A DNA stretch of 64,000 bases from Streptomyces sp. NBC_01775 (GCF_035917675.1 NZ_CP109104.1:8184001-8248000), one strand, 5' to 3'. Shown: positions 23,883 to 35,957, counted from the first letter of the stretch. Program-made: numbers and translations. Notes: generated by a model not told the origin, from the letters alone.

Positions 23883-24686
23883 ATGCCCCCCGAGCTGACC
23901 TCACTGCGCTCCCCCCGCGTCACCGCCGCGCGCAAGCTCGGGAAGCGGAGCTTCCGGGGTAAGGAGCGGCGCTTTGTCGCCGAGGGGCCGCAGGCGGTAC
24001 GTGAGGCGATGGAGCACCTGGTCGAGGTGTATGTGACGCCCGAGGCGGCCGGGCGGCACGCGGACATCCTGGACGCGGCCCGCGCCGCGCGCGTGCCCGT
24101 GCTCACCGCCTCCGACGAGGTGATCGCCGAGATGTCCGACACGGTCACCCCGCAGGGCATCGTCGCGCTGTGCGGCTTTGTCGACCGGCCCTTCGCCGAG
24201 ATCCTTCAGGCCCGTCCCCGGCTGGTCGCCGTGCTCGCGCACGTGCGCGACCCGGGCAACGCCGGGACCGTGCTGCGCTGCGCCGACGCGGCGGGTGCCG
24301 ACGCCGTCGTGCTGACCGACGCCTCGGTGGACATCTACAACCCCAAGGCCGTCCGCGCCTCGGCCGGCTCGCTCTTCCATCTGCCCGTAGCCGTCGGGGT
24401 GTCCGTGGAGGACGCGGCGCGCGGGCTGTCGGGCGCGGGGGTGCGGGTGCTGGCCGCCGACGGCGCGGGGGAGCGGGACCTCGACGACGAGCTGGACGAC
24501 GGCACCATGGCACGGCCCACCGCCTGGGTGTTCGGCAACGAGGCGTGGGGGCTGCCGGAGGAGACCCGCGCACTCGCGGACGCGGTGGTGCGCGTCCCTC
24601 TGCACGGGCGCGCCGAGAGCCTCAATCTCGCGACCGCTGCCGCCGTGTGCCTCTACGCCTCCGCCCGCGCCCAGCGCGCCCGTTGA
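23883..24686 (+). CDS. TrmH/SpoU-family RNA 2'-O-methyltransferase
   Basis: The protein has 267 residues. An N-terminal substrate-binding part (KLGKRSFRGKERRFVAEGPQ) leads to the knotted SPOUT domain with its three motifs: HVRDPGNAGTVLR (motif 1), a central FGNEAWGLPEE (motif 2) and the end VPLHGRAESLNLATAAAV (motif 3). It uses S-adenosylmethionine to methylate ribose in rRNA or tRNA. The target cannot be read from sequence; an rRNA target is a fair guess given the neighbouring ribosomal genes. ATG 23883 has no obvious ribosome-binding site. The next gene, a sensor kinase, begins 78 bp later. Confidence 0.9.
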   Translation: MPPELTSLRSPRVTAARKLGKRSFRGKERRFVAEGPQAVREAMEHLVEVYVTPEAAGRHADILDAARAARVPVLTASDEVIAEMSDTVTPQGIVALCGFVDRPFAEILQARPRLVAVLAHVRDPGNAGTVLRCADAAGADAVVLTDASVDIYNPKAVRASAGSLFHLPVAVGVSVEDAARGLSGAGVRVLAADGAGERDLDDELDDGTMARPTAWVFGNEAWGLPEETRALADAVVRVPLHGRAESLNLATAAAVCLYASARAQRAR

Positions 24687-24764
24687 GGGTGACGTCCGGT
24701 CACACCGAGCTAGTAGGGTGTCGGCCCGGACGCCGGTGGTGACGGCGCAGCAGGAGGGGCGGGG

Positions 24765-27261
<2,497 letters not shown>

Positions 27262-27262
<1 letters not shown>

Positions 27263-29790
27263 TGCGGGCCCCGCTTTCGTGGCTCCGGGAGTACGTCGAC
27301 CTGCCGGCCTCGGAGACCGGCCGCGATGTCGCGGCCAGGCTGATCTCGGCCGGTCTTGAGGTCGAGACGGTCGAGCAGACCGGTGCCGGGCTCAAGGGCC
27401 CGCTGGTGGTGGGGCAGGTCCTCGCCATCGAAGAACTGAAGGACTTCAAGAAGCCCATCCGCTACTGCCAGTTGGACGTCGGTACGGCGGGCACCCGCCC
27501 CGGTGAGCCGCAGAACGTCATCTGCGGTGCGACCAACTTCGCCGTCGGCGACAAGGTCGTCGTCGTGCTGCCCGGCGCCGTTCTGCCGGGTGGCTTCGAG
27601 GTCGGCACCCGCAAGACCTACGGCCATGTCTCCGAGGGCATGATCTGCTCCGAGCGTGAGCTGGGCATGGGCGAGGACCACGACGGGATCATGGTTCTGC
27701 CGCCCGAGCACGAGGTCGGCACCGACGCGATCGAGCTGCTGGAGCTGGTCGACGACGTCCTCGACATCGCCGTCACGCCCGATCGCGGCTACTGCCTGTC
27801 GATGCGCGGCCTCGCCCGCGAGACGGCCACCGCCTACGGGCTGCCCCTGCGCGACCCGGCGCTGCTGGACGTGCCCACGCCCAACTCGGACGGCTACCTC
27901 GTCAAGGTCGCCGACCCGCTGGGCTGCGACCGGTTCACGGCCCGGACGGTCACCGGGCTGCGGCCCGAGGGGGCCTCGCCGATCTGGCTCAGGCGCAGGC
28001 TCCAGAAGGCCGGGATGCGTCCGGTCTCGCTGCCCGTCGACATCACCAACTACGTGATGCTGGAGCTGGGCCAGCCCCTGCACGCCTACGACAGGTCACG
28101 CGTCGAAGGCGCCATCGGGGTGCGCCGGGCGGAGAGCGGTGAGAAGCTCACCACGCTCGACGGCGTCAAGCGCGTCCTGGACTCCGGAGACCTGGTCATC
28201 ACCGACAACCGCGGCCCCATCGGCCTCGCGGGTGTCATGGGCGGCGCCAACACCGAGATCGCCGACTCCGCCACCGACCCGGGGACCGGCCAGGCGCGGG
28301 GGACGACGGACGTGGTGATCGAGGCCGCGCACTTCGACGCGGTCTCCGTCGCCCGCACCGCGCGCCGCCACAAGCTCTCCTCCGAGGCGTCGCGCCGCTT
28401 CGAGCGCGGCGTCGACCCCGAGGCGGCCTCCGCCGCCGCGCAGCGCGCCGTCGACCTGCTGGTCCTCCTCGCGGGCGGTACGGCTCAGGCGGGTGTCACC
28501 GAGATCAAGACGCCCTCGGGCCCGCGCACCATCCGCGTCCCCGCCGACCACCCGGACAAGGTCGCCGGTGTCGCCTACGGCCGCGAGACCGTCGTACGCC
28601 GCCTCCAGCAGGTCGGGTGCGACGTCTACGGCCAGGACGAGCTGACGGTCACCGTCCCCTCGTGGCGGCCCGACCTGACCGACCCGAACGACCTGGCGGA
28701 GGAGGTCGTCCGGCTGGAGGGCTACGAGAACCTGCCCTCCACGCTGCCCAGGCCGCTGCCCGGGCGCGGACTGACCGAGCGGCAGCGCCTCCACCGCCGT
28801 ATCGGCCGGGTCCTGGCGGGCACTGGCTACACCGAGGCGCCCTCCTACCCGTTCGTCGGCGCCGCGGTCTTCGACGCGCTCGGCCTGGACGCGGGCGACA
28901 CCCGCCGCCGCACCGTCCAGCTCGTCAACCCGCTCTCGGACGAGGAGCCGGGCCTGCGCACCACGTTGCTGCCCGGCCTGCTCGCCGCCCTGCGCCGCAA
29001 CGACGGACGGGGCAGCCACGACCTGGCGCTGTTCGAGACCGGGCTGGTGTTCCTGCCCAGCGGCACGGAGACCGTGCCCGAGCGGCTGCCGGTGACCAGC
29101 AGGCCCACCGAGGAGCAGCTCGCCTCGCTGGACGCGGCGCTGCCCGAACAGCCCCGGCACGCCGCCGTCGTCCTGGCGGGCGCACGCGAGCGCGCCGGCT
29201 GGTGGGGCAAGGGCCGCCCGGCCGAGTGGGCGGACGCCGTCGAGGCCGCCCGCACGGTGGCGGCCGAGGCGGGCGCCGAACTCACGGTGGAGAACGCCCG
29301 GTTCGCACCCTGGCACCCGGGCAGGTGTGCCGCGCTCCATGTCGTCCTGGACGGTGAGCGGGTCCTGGTGGGGCACGCCGGAGAGCTGCACCCGCGCGTG
29401 CTGAAGGCCCTCGGCCTGCCCGAGCGCAGCTGCGCCATGGAGCTGGACCTCGACCTGGTCGAGCGCGCCGGAGCCGGGCCCGTCCGCGCGCCGCGCGTAT
29501 CCACCTTCCCGGTGGCCACCCAGGACGTGGCGCTCGTGGTGGACGCCGCCGTTCCGGCGGCCGACGTGGAGAGCGCGCTGCGTGCCGGAGCCGGTGAACT
29601 GCTGGAGTCCCTGCGGCTGTTCGATGTCTTCACCGGTGAACAGCTCGGCGCGGGAAGGAAGTCGCTCGCCTACGCGCTGCGCTTCCGCGCCCCCGACCGC
29701 ACGCTGAAGGCCGAGGAGGCGTCGGCGGCGCGGGACGCGGCGGTGGCCGCGGCCGTCGAGCGCACCGGCGCCGCGCTGCGGGGCGCCTGA
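27262..29790 (+). CDS. pheT: Phenylalanyl-tRNA synthetase beta subunit
   Basis: The protein has 842 residues, about the usual 790-840. The first part ([15 protein letters not shown]) and the EMAP-like tRNA-binding domain ([20 protein letters not shown], about residues 90-110) precede the B3/B4 editing domain that removes mischarged Tyr (around the HAYD and GVMGGANTE segments), the B5 domain ([18 protein letters not shown]), a degenerate class II core and the C-terminal ferredoxin-like anticodon-binding domain ([15 protein letters not shown]). It pairs with PheS. The start overlaps the pheS stop. A long hairpin follows the stop, so the operon is pheS-pheT only. Confidence 0.97.
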
Positions 29791-29815
29791 GCCCGGCAGA
29801 CCGACGCCGCACACG

Positions 29816-29856
29816 CGCGCGAGGGGCACCCGTCACACACGGGCGCCCCTCGCGCG
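29816..29856 (+). terminator. pheST terminator hairpin
   Basis: CGCGCGAGGGGC (29816-29827) and GCCCCTCGCGCG (29845-29856) form a perfect 12-bp stem. Inside it CCCGT pairs with ACGGG, so the hairpin is nearly continuous. It starts 26 bp after the pheT stop. There is no T-run. Confidence 0.7.
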
Positions 29857-30102
29857 TGGTGCCGTGCGTGACGCGTGCCGTGCGCGCCTTCTGTTCCGGG
29901 GGAAGCGGCGCCCAGCCGTCCGCGGCCCCCGCCGTCGCCCGCGCCGTCACCGGCCGCCGCACCGAGGTGCTGCCGGGCGGCTTCTTCGCGCTGATGGCGC
30001 TCTTTCCCCTCGACGCGGCGGGAGATCCCCAGGACGTGGGCGGCGGCCTCGGCACGTACGGCGCCATCGTCAGCACCCTCGTCGCCGGATACTTCACCGC
30101 GC

Positions 30103-30307
30103 GTCGGCGGTGACCTGTACGGCGCCGCCACGCCGCACGGGGTGCGGAGCGTCATCGGCGACGTAGGCCGTCGAGTGCGTGCACGCGGCGCTGCTGCGGC
30201 ACAGCGGTGGTCATCTTGCGGACGATGTGGCGCTGCCGGCGCTGCGCAGGGAGCGCGTTCCGGCCGGGCCCAGGAAGAAGGAACCCGAAGCTCACACTTT
30301 CGGGTGA
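30103..30307 (+). pseudogene. Relic of a SpoIIE-type PP2C serine phosphatase gene
   Basis: In one frame 30103 onward reads VGGDLY then TPHGVRSVIGDV, the metal-binding signature of SpoIIE/RsbU phosphatases (GGDLYD..TP.GVR..IGDVRGKG). In another frame 30170-30307 reads AALLRHSGGHLADDVALPAL and ends at TGA 30305, matching the family C-terminus (GGRLTDDVALLALRR). The catalytic middle is missing and the frames do not join, so this is a decayed gene. The preceding open stretch 29856-30113, which encodes a hydrophobic segment ending GYFTARRR, may be its former membrane region. Such phosphatases act on anti-sigma-factor antagonists. Identification is by motif only. Confidence 0.6.
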
Positions 30308-30341
30308 TAAGAGGGGATGTGGCCTTGACGGAGGGACATGG

Positions 30342-31913
30342 GTGGTTAGGGGTGACGGGGTGGCAGCAGCGAACTCATCATCCCGTCCGGCGGACGCCCC
30401 GCTCCGCAGTCTGATCCCGGCGCGAGTCGACCGGATGCCGTGGTCCGGCTTCCACACCAAGATGATCGCGGCGCTGGGCTGTGCGTGGATCCTGGACGGG
30501 CTGGAGATCACGGTCGCCAGCTCGGTCACCTCCATCCTCACCAACGAGGACACCCTCGGTCTGTCCTCCAGCGAGGCGGGCCTGATCGCCACCGTCTACC
30601 TGATCGGGCAGGTCCTCGGCGCCCTGTTCTTCGGGCGGATGGCCGACAGGTTCGGGCGCAGAAAGCTGTTCCTGCTGACCTTCGGCGTCTATATGTTCGG
30701 CAGCGGTCTGACCGCCCTGACCTTCGGTCAGGGGCCCGGCTGGGACGCCTATCTGTATCTGACCCGCTTCATCGCGGGCGCGGGCATCGGCGGGGAGTAC
30801 GCGGCGATCAACTCCGCGATCCAGGAGATGATGCCCGCCCGCTTCAGGGGGCGGGTGGACCTGCTGGTCAACGGCACCTACTGGGCCGGTGCCATCGTCG
30901 GTACCATCGCCGAGCTGTTCATTCTCGGCCACTTCGACGACGGCACGGCCTGGCGCATCGGCTTTCTGCTGGGGCCGGTGCTGGGGTTCTCGGTGCTGTT
31001 CGTACGCCGCAATCTGCCGGAGAGCCCTCGCTGGCTGATCATGAACGGGCGCGAGACCGAGGCCGAGGAGGCCATCTCCCGCATAGAGGAGGCCGTGCTC
31101 AAGCACGGCAAGACGCTGCCTCCGGTGGACGAGAACGCCGGAATCGAGATCAGCGAGTCGGCGCACAGCACCTATCTCACGCTGCTGCGGGTGCTCTTCA
31201 AGCAGTATCCGCAGCGCGCCGTGCTGGCCTCGACCCTGATGATCACTCAGTCGTTCCTCTACAACGCGATCTTCTTCACCTACACGCTGGTGCTCACGAA
31301 ATTTTACGGCGTTCCCGACGACCGTGCGCCGATGTATCTGCTGGCCTTCGCCGCCGGGAACCTGGTGGGGCCGATCGCGCTGGGGCCGCTCTTCGACATC
31401 GTGGGCCGGCGCCGGATGATCGCGGGCACCTATCTCTTCTCCGGGTGCGCGCTGGGGGTGACGGCGACGCTGTTCGTGGCCGACGTGCTGACGGCCTTCA
31501 CCCAGACCACCGCCTGGTGCGTCATCTTCTTCTTCGCCTCGGCCGGTGCCTCCTCCGGCTATCTGACGGCGGGGGAGATCTTCCCGCTGGAGGTGCGGGG
31601 GAAGGCCATCGCGCTCTTCTTCGCCATCGGGCAGGGCGCGGGCGCGTCCGGGCCGTACCTCTACGGGTGGCTGATCGGGGACGGCAGCGATCGGGGGCGG
31701 CTGTTCATCGGCTTCCTCCTCGGCGCCGCGATCATGATCGTGGGCGGGCTGGCGGAGGTCTTCCTCGGCGTGGACGCCGAGCGCAAACCCCTGGAGGCCG
31801 TGGCCAAGCCCCTCTCCGTCGTCCGCACCTCGGTCAGCGCCGCGAAGCGGGGCACGGCGCGGCGGCTCAAGAAACCGGACGACGGCCCCTCCTCGGGCAC
31901 CAGCCCGGTGTGA
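30342..31913 (+). CDS. MFS-family transporter (sugar-porter/aromatic-acid-like)
   Basis: The protein has about 523 residues and twelve predicted helices. The first inner loop motif is GRMADRFGRRKLFL, the usual D.GRR.L of the major facilitator superfamily, with a second copy at FDIVGRRRMI. RFIAGAGIGGEYAAINSAI and NLPESPRWL are typical of sugar-porter-like members. I chose GTG 30342, which follows GGAGGG by about 6 bases; GTG 30360 is a possible alternative, and the frame is open further upstream with poor content. A 7-bp hairpin (ACCCGAA...TTCGGGT, 30283-30305) lies before it. The substrate is unknown, possibly a sugar, polyol or organic acid. Confidence 0.85.
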   Translation: MVRGDGVAAANSSSRPADAPLRSLIPARVDRMPWSGFHTKMIAALGCAWILDGLEITVASSVTSILTNEDTLGLSSSEAGLIATVYLIGQVLGALFFGRMADRFGRRKLFLLTFGVYMFGSGLTALTFGQGPGWDAYLYLTRFIAGAGIGGEYAAINSAIQEMMPARFRGRVDLLVNGTYWAGAIVGTIAELFILGHFDDGTAWRIGFLLGPVLGFSVLFVRRNLPESPRWLIMNGRETEAEEAISRIEEAVLKHGKTLPPVDENAGIEISESAHSTYLTLLRVLFKQYPQRAVLASTLMITQSFLYNAIFFTYTLVLTKFYGVPDDRAPMYLLAFAAGNLVGPIALGPLFDIVGRRRMIAGTYLFSGCALGVTATLFVADVLTAFTQTTAWCVIFFFASAGASSGYLTAGEIFPLEVRGKAIALFFAIGQGAGASGPYLYGWLIGDGSDRGRLFIGFLLGAAIMIVGGLAEVFLGVDAERKPLEAVAKPLSVVRTSVSAAKRGTARRLKKPDDGPSSGTSPV

Positions 31914-31952
31914 GGGGCCGCGACCGCATGCCCCGGCGGCGCAGGCGGGAGC

Positions 31953-32825
31953 TCAGCTGTAGGAGTAGAACCCCGCGCCGGCCTTGCGGCCGAGGCGGCC
32001 CGCGTCGACCATGCGCTGGAGCAGCGGGGGAGCGGCGTAGAGGGGCTCCTTGAACTCGTCGTACATCGAGTCGGCGACCGAGGCGACGGTGTCCAGCCCG
32101 ATGAGGTCGGACAGCTTGAGGGGGCCCATGGGGTGGGCGCAGCCCAGCTCCATGCCGTTGTCGATGTCCTCGCGGCTGGCGATGCCGGACTCGAACATGC
32201 GGATGGCCGAGAGCAGGTAGGGGATCAGCAGCGCGTTGACGACGAAGCCCGAGCGGTCCTGGGCGCGAATGGTGTGCTTGCCCAGGATGTCGCCCACGAC
32301 GGCCTCGGCGCGCTGGATGGTCTCCTCGCCCGTGGTGAGGGCCGGGATCAGCTCGACGAGGCGCTGTATCGGCGCGGGGTTGAAGAAGTGGATCCCGATC
32401 ACCCGGTCGGGACGCGAGGTCGCCACGGCGAGCTTCACCAGCGGGATGGACGAGGTGTTCGACGCCAAGATCGCGTCCGGGCGGTTCACCACCTGGTCGA
32501 GCACCTGGAAGATCTCCGTTTTGACCTGCTCGTTCTCGATCACGGCCTCGATGACCAGGTCACGGTCGGCGAAGTCGCCCAGATCCGTGGTGAAGGTCAG
32601 CCGGTCCAGCGCCGCGTCGCAGTCCTCCTGGCTGAGCTTGCCGCGCTCGGCGGCCTTGCCCAGCGAGTTGACCAGCCGCGTACGGCCGAGTTCCAGGGCC
32701 TCGCCGGTGGTCTCCGCGACCATCACCTCAAGGCCGGCCCGCGCGCACACCTCGGCGATACCCGCACCCATCTGGCCACAGCCCACCACTCCGACGCGCT
32801 TGACGTCGGCTTCAGACTCCGTCAC
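31953..32825 (-). CDS. 3-hydroxybutyryl-CoA dehydrogenase
   Basis: The protein has 290 residues. An NAD-binding Rossmann motif (GVVGCGQMGAGIAEV) near the N-terminus is followed by the catalytic His-Glu region (IGIHFFNPAPIQRLVELI) and the C-terminal domain (NALLIPYLLSAIRMFE). These define the short-chain 3-hydroxyacyl-CoA dehydrogenase family (FadB2/Hbd). It interconverts 3-hydroxybutyryl-CoA and acetoacetyl-CoA in butyrate, polyhydroxybutyrate or fatty-acid metabolism, and supplies precursors such as ethylmalonyl-CoA in streptomycetes. GTG 32825 with AAAGG upstream is preferred; the frame stays open to 32960 without conserved residues. It appears monocistronic. Confidence 0.9.
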   Translation of the reverse strand: MTESEADVKRVGVVGCGQMGAGIAEVCARAGLEVMVAETTGEALELGRTRLVNSLGKAAERGKLSQEDCDAALDRLTFTTDLGDFADRDLVIEAVIENEQVKTEIFQVLDQVVNRPDAILASNTSSIPLVKLAVATSRPDRVIGIHFFNPAPIQRLVELIPALTTGEETIQRAEAVVGDILGKHTIRAQDRSGFVVNALLIPYLLSAIRMFESGIASREDIDNGMELGCAHPMGPLKLSDLIGLDTVASVADSMYDEFKEPLYAAPPLLQRMVDAGRLGRKAGAGFYSYS

Positions 32826-33101
32826 CTCGTGCCTTTCGCTGAACTTCACGGTCCAGGTGCGGACCCGGTCCGGCCCCAGCGGGGACACCGGGCGCGCCGC
32901 CTCGCCGCCTGACGTTACCTGGGCCGGCACGCCGGGCGGGGGGCGGGTGCGAAAGATCACCTATGTACGGAGTGGGGGTGCACCTGCATGAATGTGCGGG
33001 AGCTGGGGTGTGCGGAAGCCGTGGTCAGGGCCTGTCGTCACCTTCGCGTCGTCGCCCGCGTGGGGCCGCGGGACAGACGGAATGTGACCGGGGGCCTGGG
33101 C
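32826..33101. other. Intergenic stretch without a convincing gene
   Basis: This part of the 337-bp gap between the dehydrogenase start and the DUF1918 stop carries short open frames on the plus strand (from about 32963 and 32988), but none has a ribosome-binding site or recognisable protein. It should hold the promoter of the dehydrogenase. The rest of the gap is a dispersed repeat listed separately. Confidence 0.4.
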
Positions 33102-33131
33102 CGTGTCTTCGAAGTCCCGTCTGCCGGGCGG
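33102..33131 (+). repeat. Second dispersed repeat family, copy A
   Basis: CGTGTCTTCGAAGTCCCGTC followed by TGCCGGGCGG. The same text in reverse orientation, with one extra C, is at 45394-45423. This is a different family from the GGGGCGCGGGGAACTGCGCG element. Confidence 0.65.
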
Positions 33132-33162
33132 CGCGACGGGGCAAAGCTTGCCGGGAGGGGCA

Positions 33163-33354
33163 CTAGTGCTGCTCCGGCGCCTGGACGACGGAGTCGGGGC
33201 CGGGGGAGAGCACCGCCTCGTGGCCGTCCTCGAAGCGGACGCGGTACGGCGGCTCGCCGTTCGTGCCCAGCACCTCCACGATCTCGGCCACTCTGTCGTG
33301 TTTGCCTACGACCCGCCCGCGCATCAGCAGACGGTCGCCCGTGTTCGCTCGCAT
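33163..33354 (-). CDS. DUF1918 small protein
   Basis: The protein has 63 residues. It begins MRANTGDRLLMRG and contains the RVAEIVEVLGTNGEPPYRV strand pattern, followed by RFEDGHEAVLSPGPDSVV, which matches DUF1918. The fold is probably a small SH3-like beta barrel. Actinobacterial members are often near stress genes, and the function is unknown. ATG 33354 has AGGAGG nine bases upstream, giving a secure start. Transcribed alone on the minus strand. Confidence 0.85.
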   Translation of the reverse strand: MRANTGDRLLMRGRVVGKHDRVAEIVEVLGTNGEPPYRVRFEDGHEAVLSPGPDSVVQAPEQH

Positions 33355-33463
33355 CAGGAGTACCCTCCTGTTCGCCGTTCTCCATCGTGTGGTCCGTGCG
33401 TGTGCAAGCCCCGTTCAGCCCGGCAAGTCTACGGTGCGGACCCGAGTTGGGGCCCTGGCGGTG

Positions 33464-34348
33464 TCAGGCGCGAGTGCGCTGGACCACCACGATGCACACC
33501 AGCACGGCGACGGCGGCCACCGGCGCGGCGGGCGAGAGACGCTCGCCGAGCAGTAGCACCGACCACACCAGCGTAAGCAGAGGCTGGGCGAGCTGCACCT
33601 GGCTCGTACGGGCCACCCCGGCCAGGCCCATGGCGCGGTACCACACCAGCAGGCCCAGGAACTGCGACCCCACCACGTTCCAGGCCAGCCCCGTCACCGA
33701 GTGCGCCGTGAGGGTGACCGGCTCGTGCAGCAGCGCGAACACGGAGCCGACCACCGCGAGCGGCAGGCAGCCCACCAGCGCCCAGCCGATCACCTCCAGC
33801 GAGGGCAGCTCCCGCGCGAGCCGCCCGCCCTCGGCGTACCCGGCGGCACAGATCAGCAGGGCGCCGCACAGGAACAGGTCGCCGAGGGTCGGCCGTCCGC
33901 CGCTCTGGTACAGCGCGAAGGTCACCGCCACCGCCGCGCCCGCCAGGGCCGCTGCCCAGAACAGCGGTGCGGGCCGGGTGCCGGTGCGCAGCGAGGAGTA
34001 GACGGCCGTGGTCAGCGGCAGCAGGCCCACGACGACGGCGGCGTGCGAGGTGGTGGAGGTCTGGAGCGCGAGAGTCGTCAGCAGCGGGAAGCCGATCACC
34101 ACCCCGGAGGCGGCGACGGCCAGCCCCGCCCAGTGCCGGCGGGCGGGCAGCGGGACCCGCAGCGCGGTGAGAGCGACGGTGGCGACCAGGCCCGCGCCCA
34201 CGACGCGCAGGGTCGTCGCCGTCCACGGCCCGAAGCCCTCCAGGGCCCAGGCGGTGGCGGGGAAGGTCAGCGAGAAGAAGGCCACGCCGAGGGCGGCGAG
34301 GAGGACACCGCGACTCGCTGCGGCCTTCGCTTCCGCGCCCCCGCCCAT
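33464..34348 (-). CDS. EamA/DMT-family transporter
   Basis: The protein has about 294 residues with ten membrane helices in two EamA repeats (first repeat from GVLLAALGVAFFSLTFPAT, second from LGDLFLCGALLICAAGY). Such proteins export amino acids or other metabolites. The reading frame continues to ATG 34483, but that start would overlap the divergent MocR gene start and cross its candidate operator. ATG 34348 starts just before the first helix and is preferred. The pairing with a MocR regulator suggests control by an amino-acid or vitamin B6-related signal. Substrate unknown. Confidence 0.82.
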   Translation of the reverse strand: MGGGAEAKAAASRGVLLAALGVAFFSLTFPATAWALEGFGPWTATTLRVVGAGLVATVALTALRVPLPARRHWAGLAVAASGVVIGFPLLTTLALQTSTTSHAAVVVGLLPLTTAVYSSLRTGTRPAPLFWAAALAGAAVAVTFALYQSGGRPTLGDLFLCGALLICAAGYAEGGRLARELPSLEVIGWALVGCLPLAVVGSVFALLHEPVTLTAHSVTGLAWNVVGSQFLGLLVWYRAMGLAGVARTSQVQLAQPLLTLVWSVLLLGERLSPAAPVAAVAVLVCIVVVQRTRA

Positions 34349-34442
34349 GTCCGCGCCTGTGTCCCTTCCCGCGGGCGGGCGGCCGGGTGTGTGCGCCTCC
34401 CCCGGGGAGGGCTGTTCCGGCGGGGCCGCCGCACCGGGCTCC

Positions 34443-34474
34443 GCTATCGTGGCGGTGGGGGTAGCGCTATCGTG
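34443..34474. promoter_or_regulatory. Direct repeat GCTATCGTG, 23 bp apart, upstream of MocR gene
   Basis: GCTATCGTG is found at 34443-34451 and 34466-34474, just before the MocR ATG at 34482. TAGCGCTA, an 8-bp palindrome, overlaps the second copy. MocR regulators such as GabR and PdxR bind direct repeats, and the 23-bp step is about two helical turns. It is therefore the best operator candidate for both divergent genes. Confidence 0.5.
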
Positions 34475-34481
34475 TGCTCTC

Positions 34482-35957
34482 ATGTCGCAGCGTAGCAGTG
34501 TCGCCGAGTTGGCCGCCTCCCTGCGGGGCGAGCTGGACCGCTACTCACCCGGTGAGAAGCTGCCGTCCAGCCGGTCGCTCGTGGAGCGGTTCAGGGCCAG
34601 CCCGGTGACCGTCTCCCGGGCCCTGTCGGTGCTCTCCGCCGAGGGGCTGGTCGTCACCCGTCCGGGATCCGGTGCCTTTCGTGCCGAGGCGCCCGGCGCG
34701 CCCGACCCGCTCGCCGGGGTTGGGGACACCTCCTGGCAGGAGATCGCGCTGAGCGCCGACCCTTCGGCCGATCAGGTGCCACGCAGTGTGGACGCCACCG
34801 GGGTGACCGCCACCCTCGACGCCCCGCCGCCCGGCGTCGTCGAGTTGAACGGCGGCTACCTCCCGCCCGGTCTTCAGCCCGAGCGCGCGCTGTCGGCCGC
34901 GCTCGCCCGCGCCGGACGGCGTCCCGGGGCCTGGGGCAGGCCGCCCATGGAGGGCGTCACCGAGCTGCGCGGCTGGTTCGCGCGGGAGATCGGGGGCATC
35001 TCCGGCACCGTGGTCCCCAGCGAGGTGCTGATCACGGCGGGCGGGCAGAGCGCGATCACCACGGCGCTGCGTGCCCTGGCCCCGCCCGGGGCCGCCGTGC
35101 TGGTCGAGTCCCCCACCTACCCCGGCATGCTCGCCGCAGCGCGTGCCTCCGGACTGCGGCCCGTACCGGTGCCCGTCGACACCGAAGGGGTGCGGCCCGG
35201 ACTGCTCGCCGAGGCGTTCCGCGCCAGCGGCGCCCGTGTCTTCGTGTGCCAGCCGCTCTTCCAGAACCCCACCGGCGCCGTCCTCGCCCCGGGCCGGCGG
35301 CGCGAGGTGCTGCGCGTCGCCAGGGAGGCGGGCGCCTTCGTGATCGAGGACGACTTCGCACGTCACCTCGCCCACGAGGACGCCGGAAGGCTGCCGCCAC
35401 CGCTGCGCGCCGACGACCCCGAGGGCGTGGTCGTGTACATCTGTTCGCTCACCAAGGCCACGTCGCCCAGCCTCCGGGTGGGCGCCCTCGCCGCGCGGGG
35501 GCCGGTGGTGGAGCGGCTGCGCGCCATCCAGGTCGTCGACAGCTTCTTCGTACCCCGCCCTCTCCAGGAAGCCGCCCTCGAACTCGTCGGGGCGCCCGCC
35601 TGGCCCCGCCATCTGCGCACCGTCGCCGCCGGGCTGCGTGCCCGGCGCGACATCATGCTCGCGGCGCTGGCGAGCGAGCTGCCCGCGCTGTCCCTCGCGC
35701 ACGCGCCTCGAGGCGGCTGCCACCTGTGGCTGCGGCTGCCCGACGGCACCGACGAGGCGGCGCTGGCGTCGGCCGCGCTGCGCGCCGGGGTCGCCGTGGC
35801 GCCGGGGCGGCCGTACTTCGCCGCCGAGTCCCCGGCGCCGCACCTGCGGCTGGCCTTCGCGCCCGCTCCCGAGAGCGAGATCGTGGAAGGCGTACGGCGG
35901 CTGCGCACGGCCTGCGCGGAGGTATTGCCCGGGCATTGCCGCGACCCTCGAACGTAG
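34482..35957 (+). CDS. MocR-family regulator (GntR winged helix fused to aminotransferase fold)
   Basis: The protein has 491 residues. The N-terminal GntR domain (EKLPSSRSLVERFRASPVTV then SRALSVLSAEGLVV) covers residues 15-75. A linker leads to a fold-type I aminotransferase-like domain with a PLP-binding lysine in SLTKATSPSLRVG (about residue 325) and the NPTG loop (QPLFQNPTGAVL). MocR proteins sense PLP-linked ligands through this domain and act mainly as regulators. It is divergent from the DMT transporter, so it probably controls that gene. ATG 34482 sits directly after the direct-repeat operator, with little or no leader. Confidence 0.9.
   Translation: MSQRSSVAELAASLRGELDRYSPGEKLPSSRSLVERFRASPVTVSRALSVLSAEGLVVTRPGSGAFRAEAPGAPDPLAGVGDTSWQEIALSADPSADQVPRSVDATGVTATLDAPPPGVVELNGGYLPPGLQPERALSAALARAGRRPGAWGRPPMEGVTELRGWFAREIGGISGTVVPSEVLITAGGQSAITTALRALAPPGAAVLVESPTYPGMLAAARASGLRPVPVPVDTEGVRPGLLAEAFRASGARVFVCQPLFQNPTGAVLAPGRRREVLRVAREAGAFVIEDDFARHLAHEDAGRLPPPLRADDPEGVVVYICSLTKATSPSLRVGALAARGPVVERLRAIQVVDSFFVPRPLQEAALELVGAPAWPRHLRTVAAGLRARRDIMLAALASELPALSLAHAPRGGCHLWLRLPDGTDEAALASAALRAGVAVAPGRPYFAAESPAPHLRLAFAPAPESEIVEGVRRLRTACAEVLPGHCRDPRT

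Noticed and set aside
29856..30113. An 85-residue gene with one hydrophobic segment downstream of pheT
   Set aside because: No ribosome-binding site; it overlaps the pheT terminator and abuts the PP2C relic, so it is more likely part of the same decayed locus.
32963..33166. Small plus-strand gene upstream of DUF1918
   Set aside because: No ribosome-binding site and no conserved text, and it runs into a dispersed repeat.
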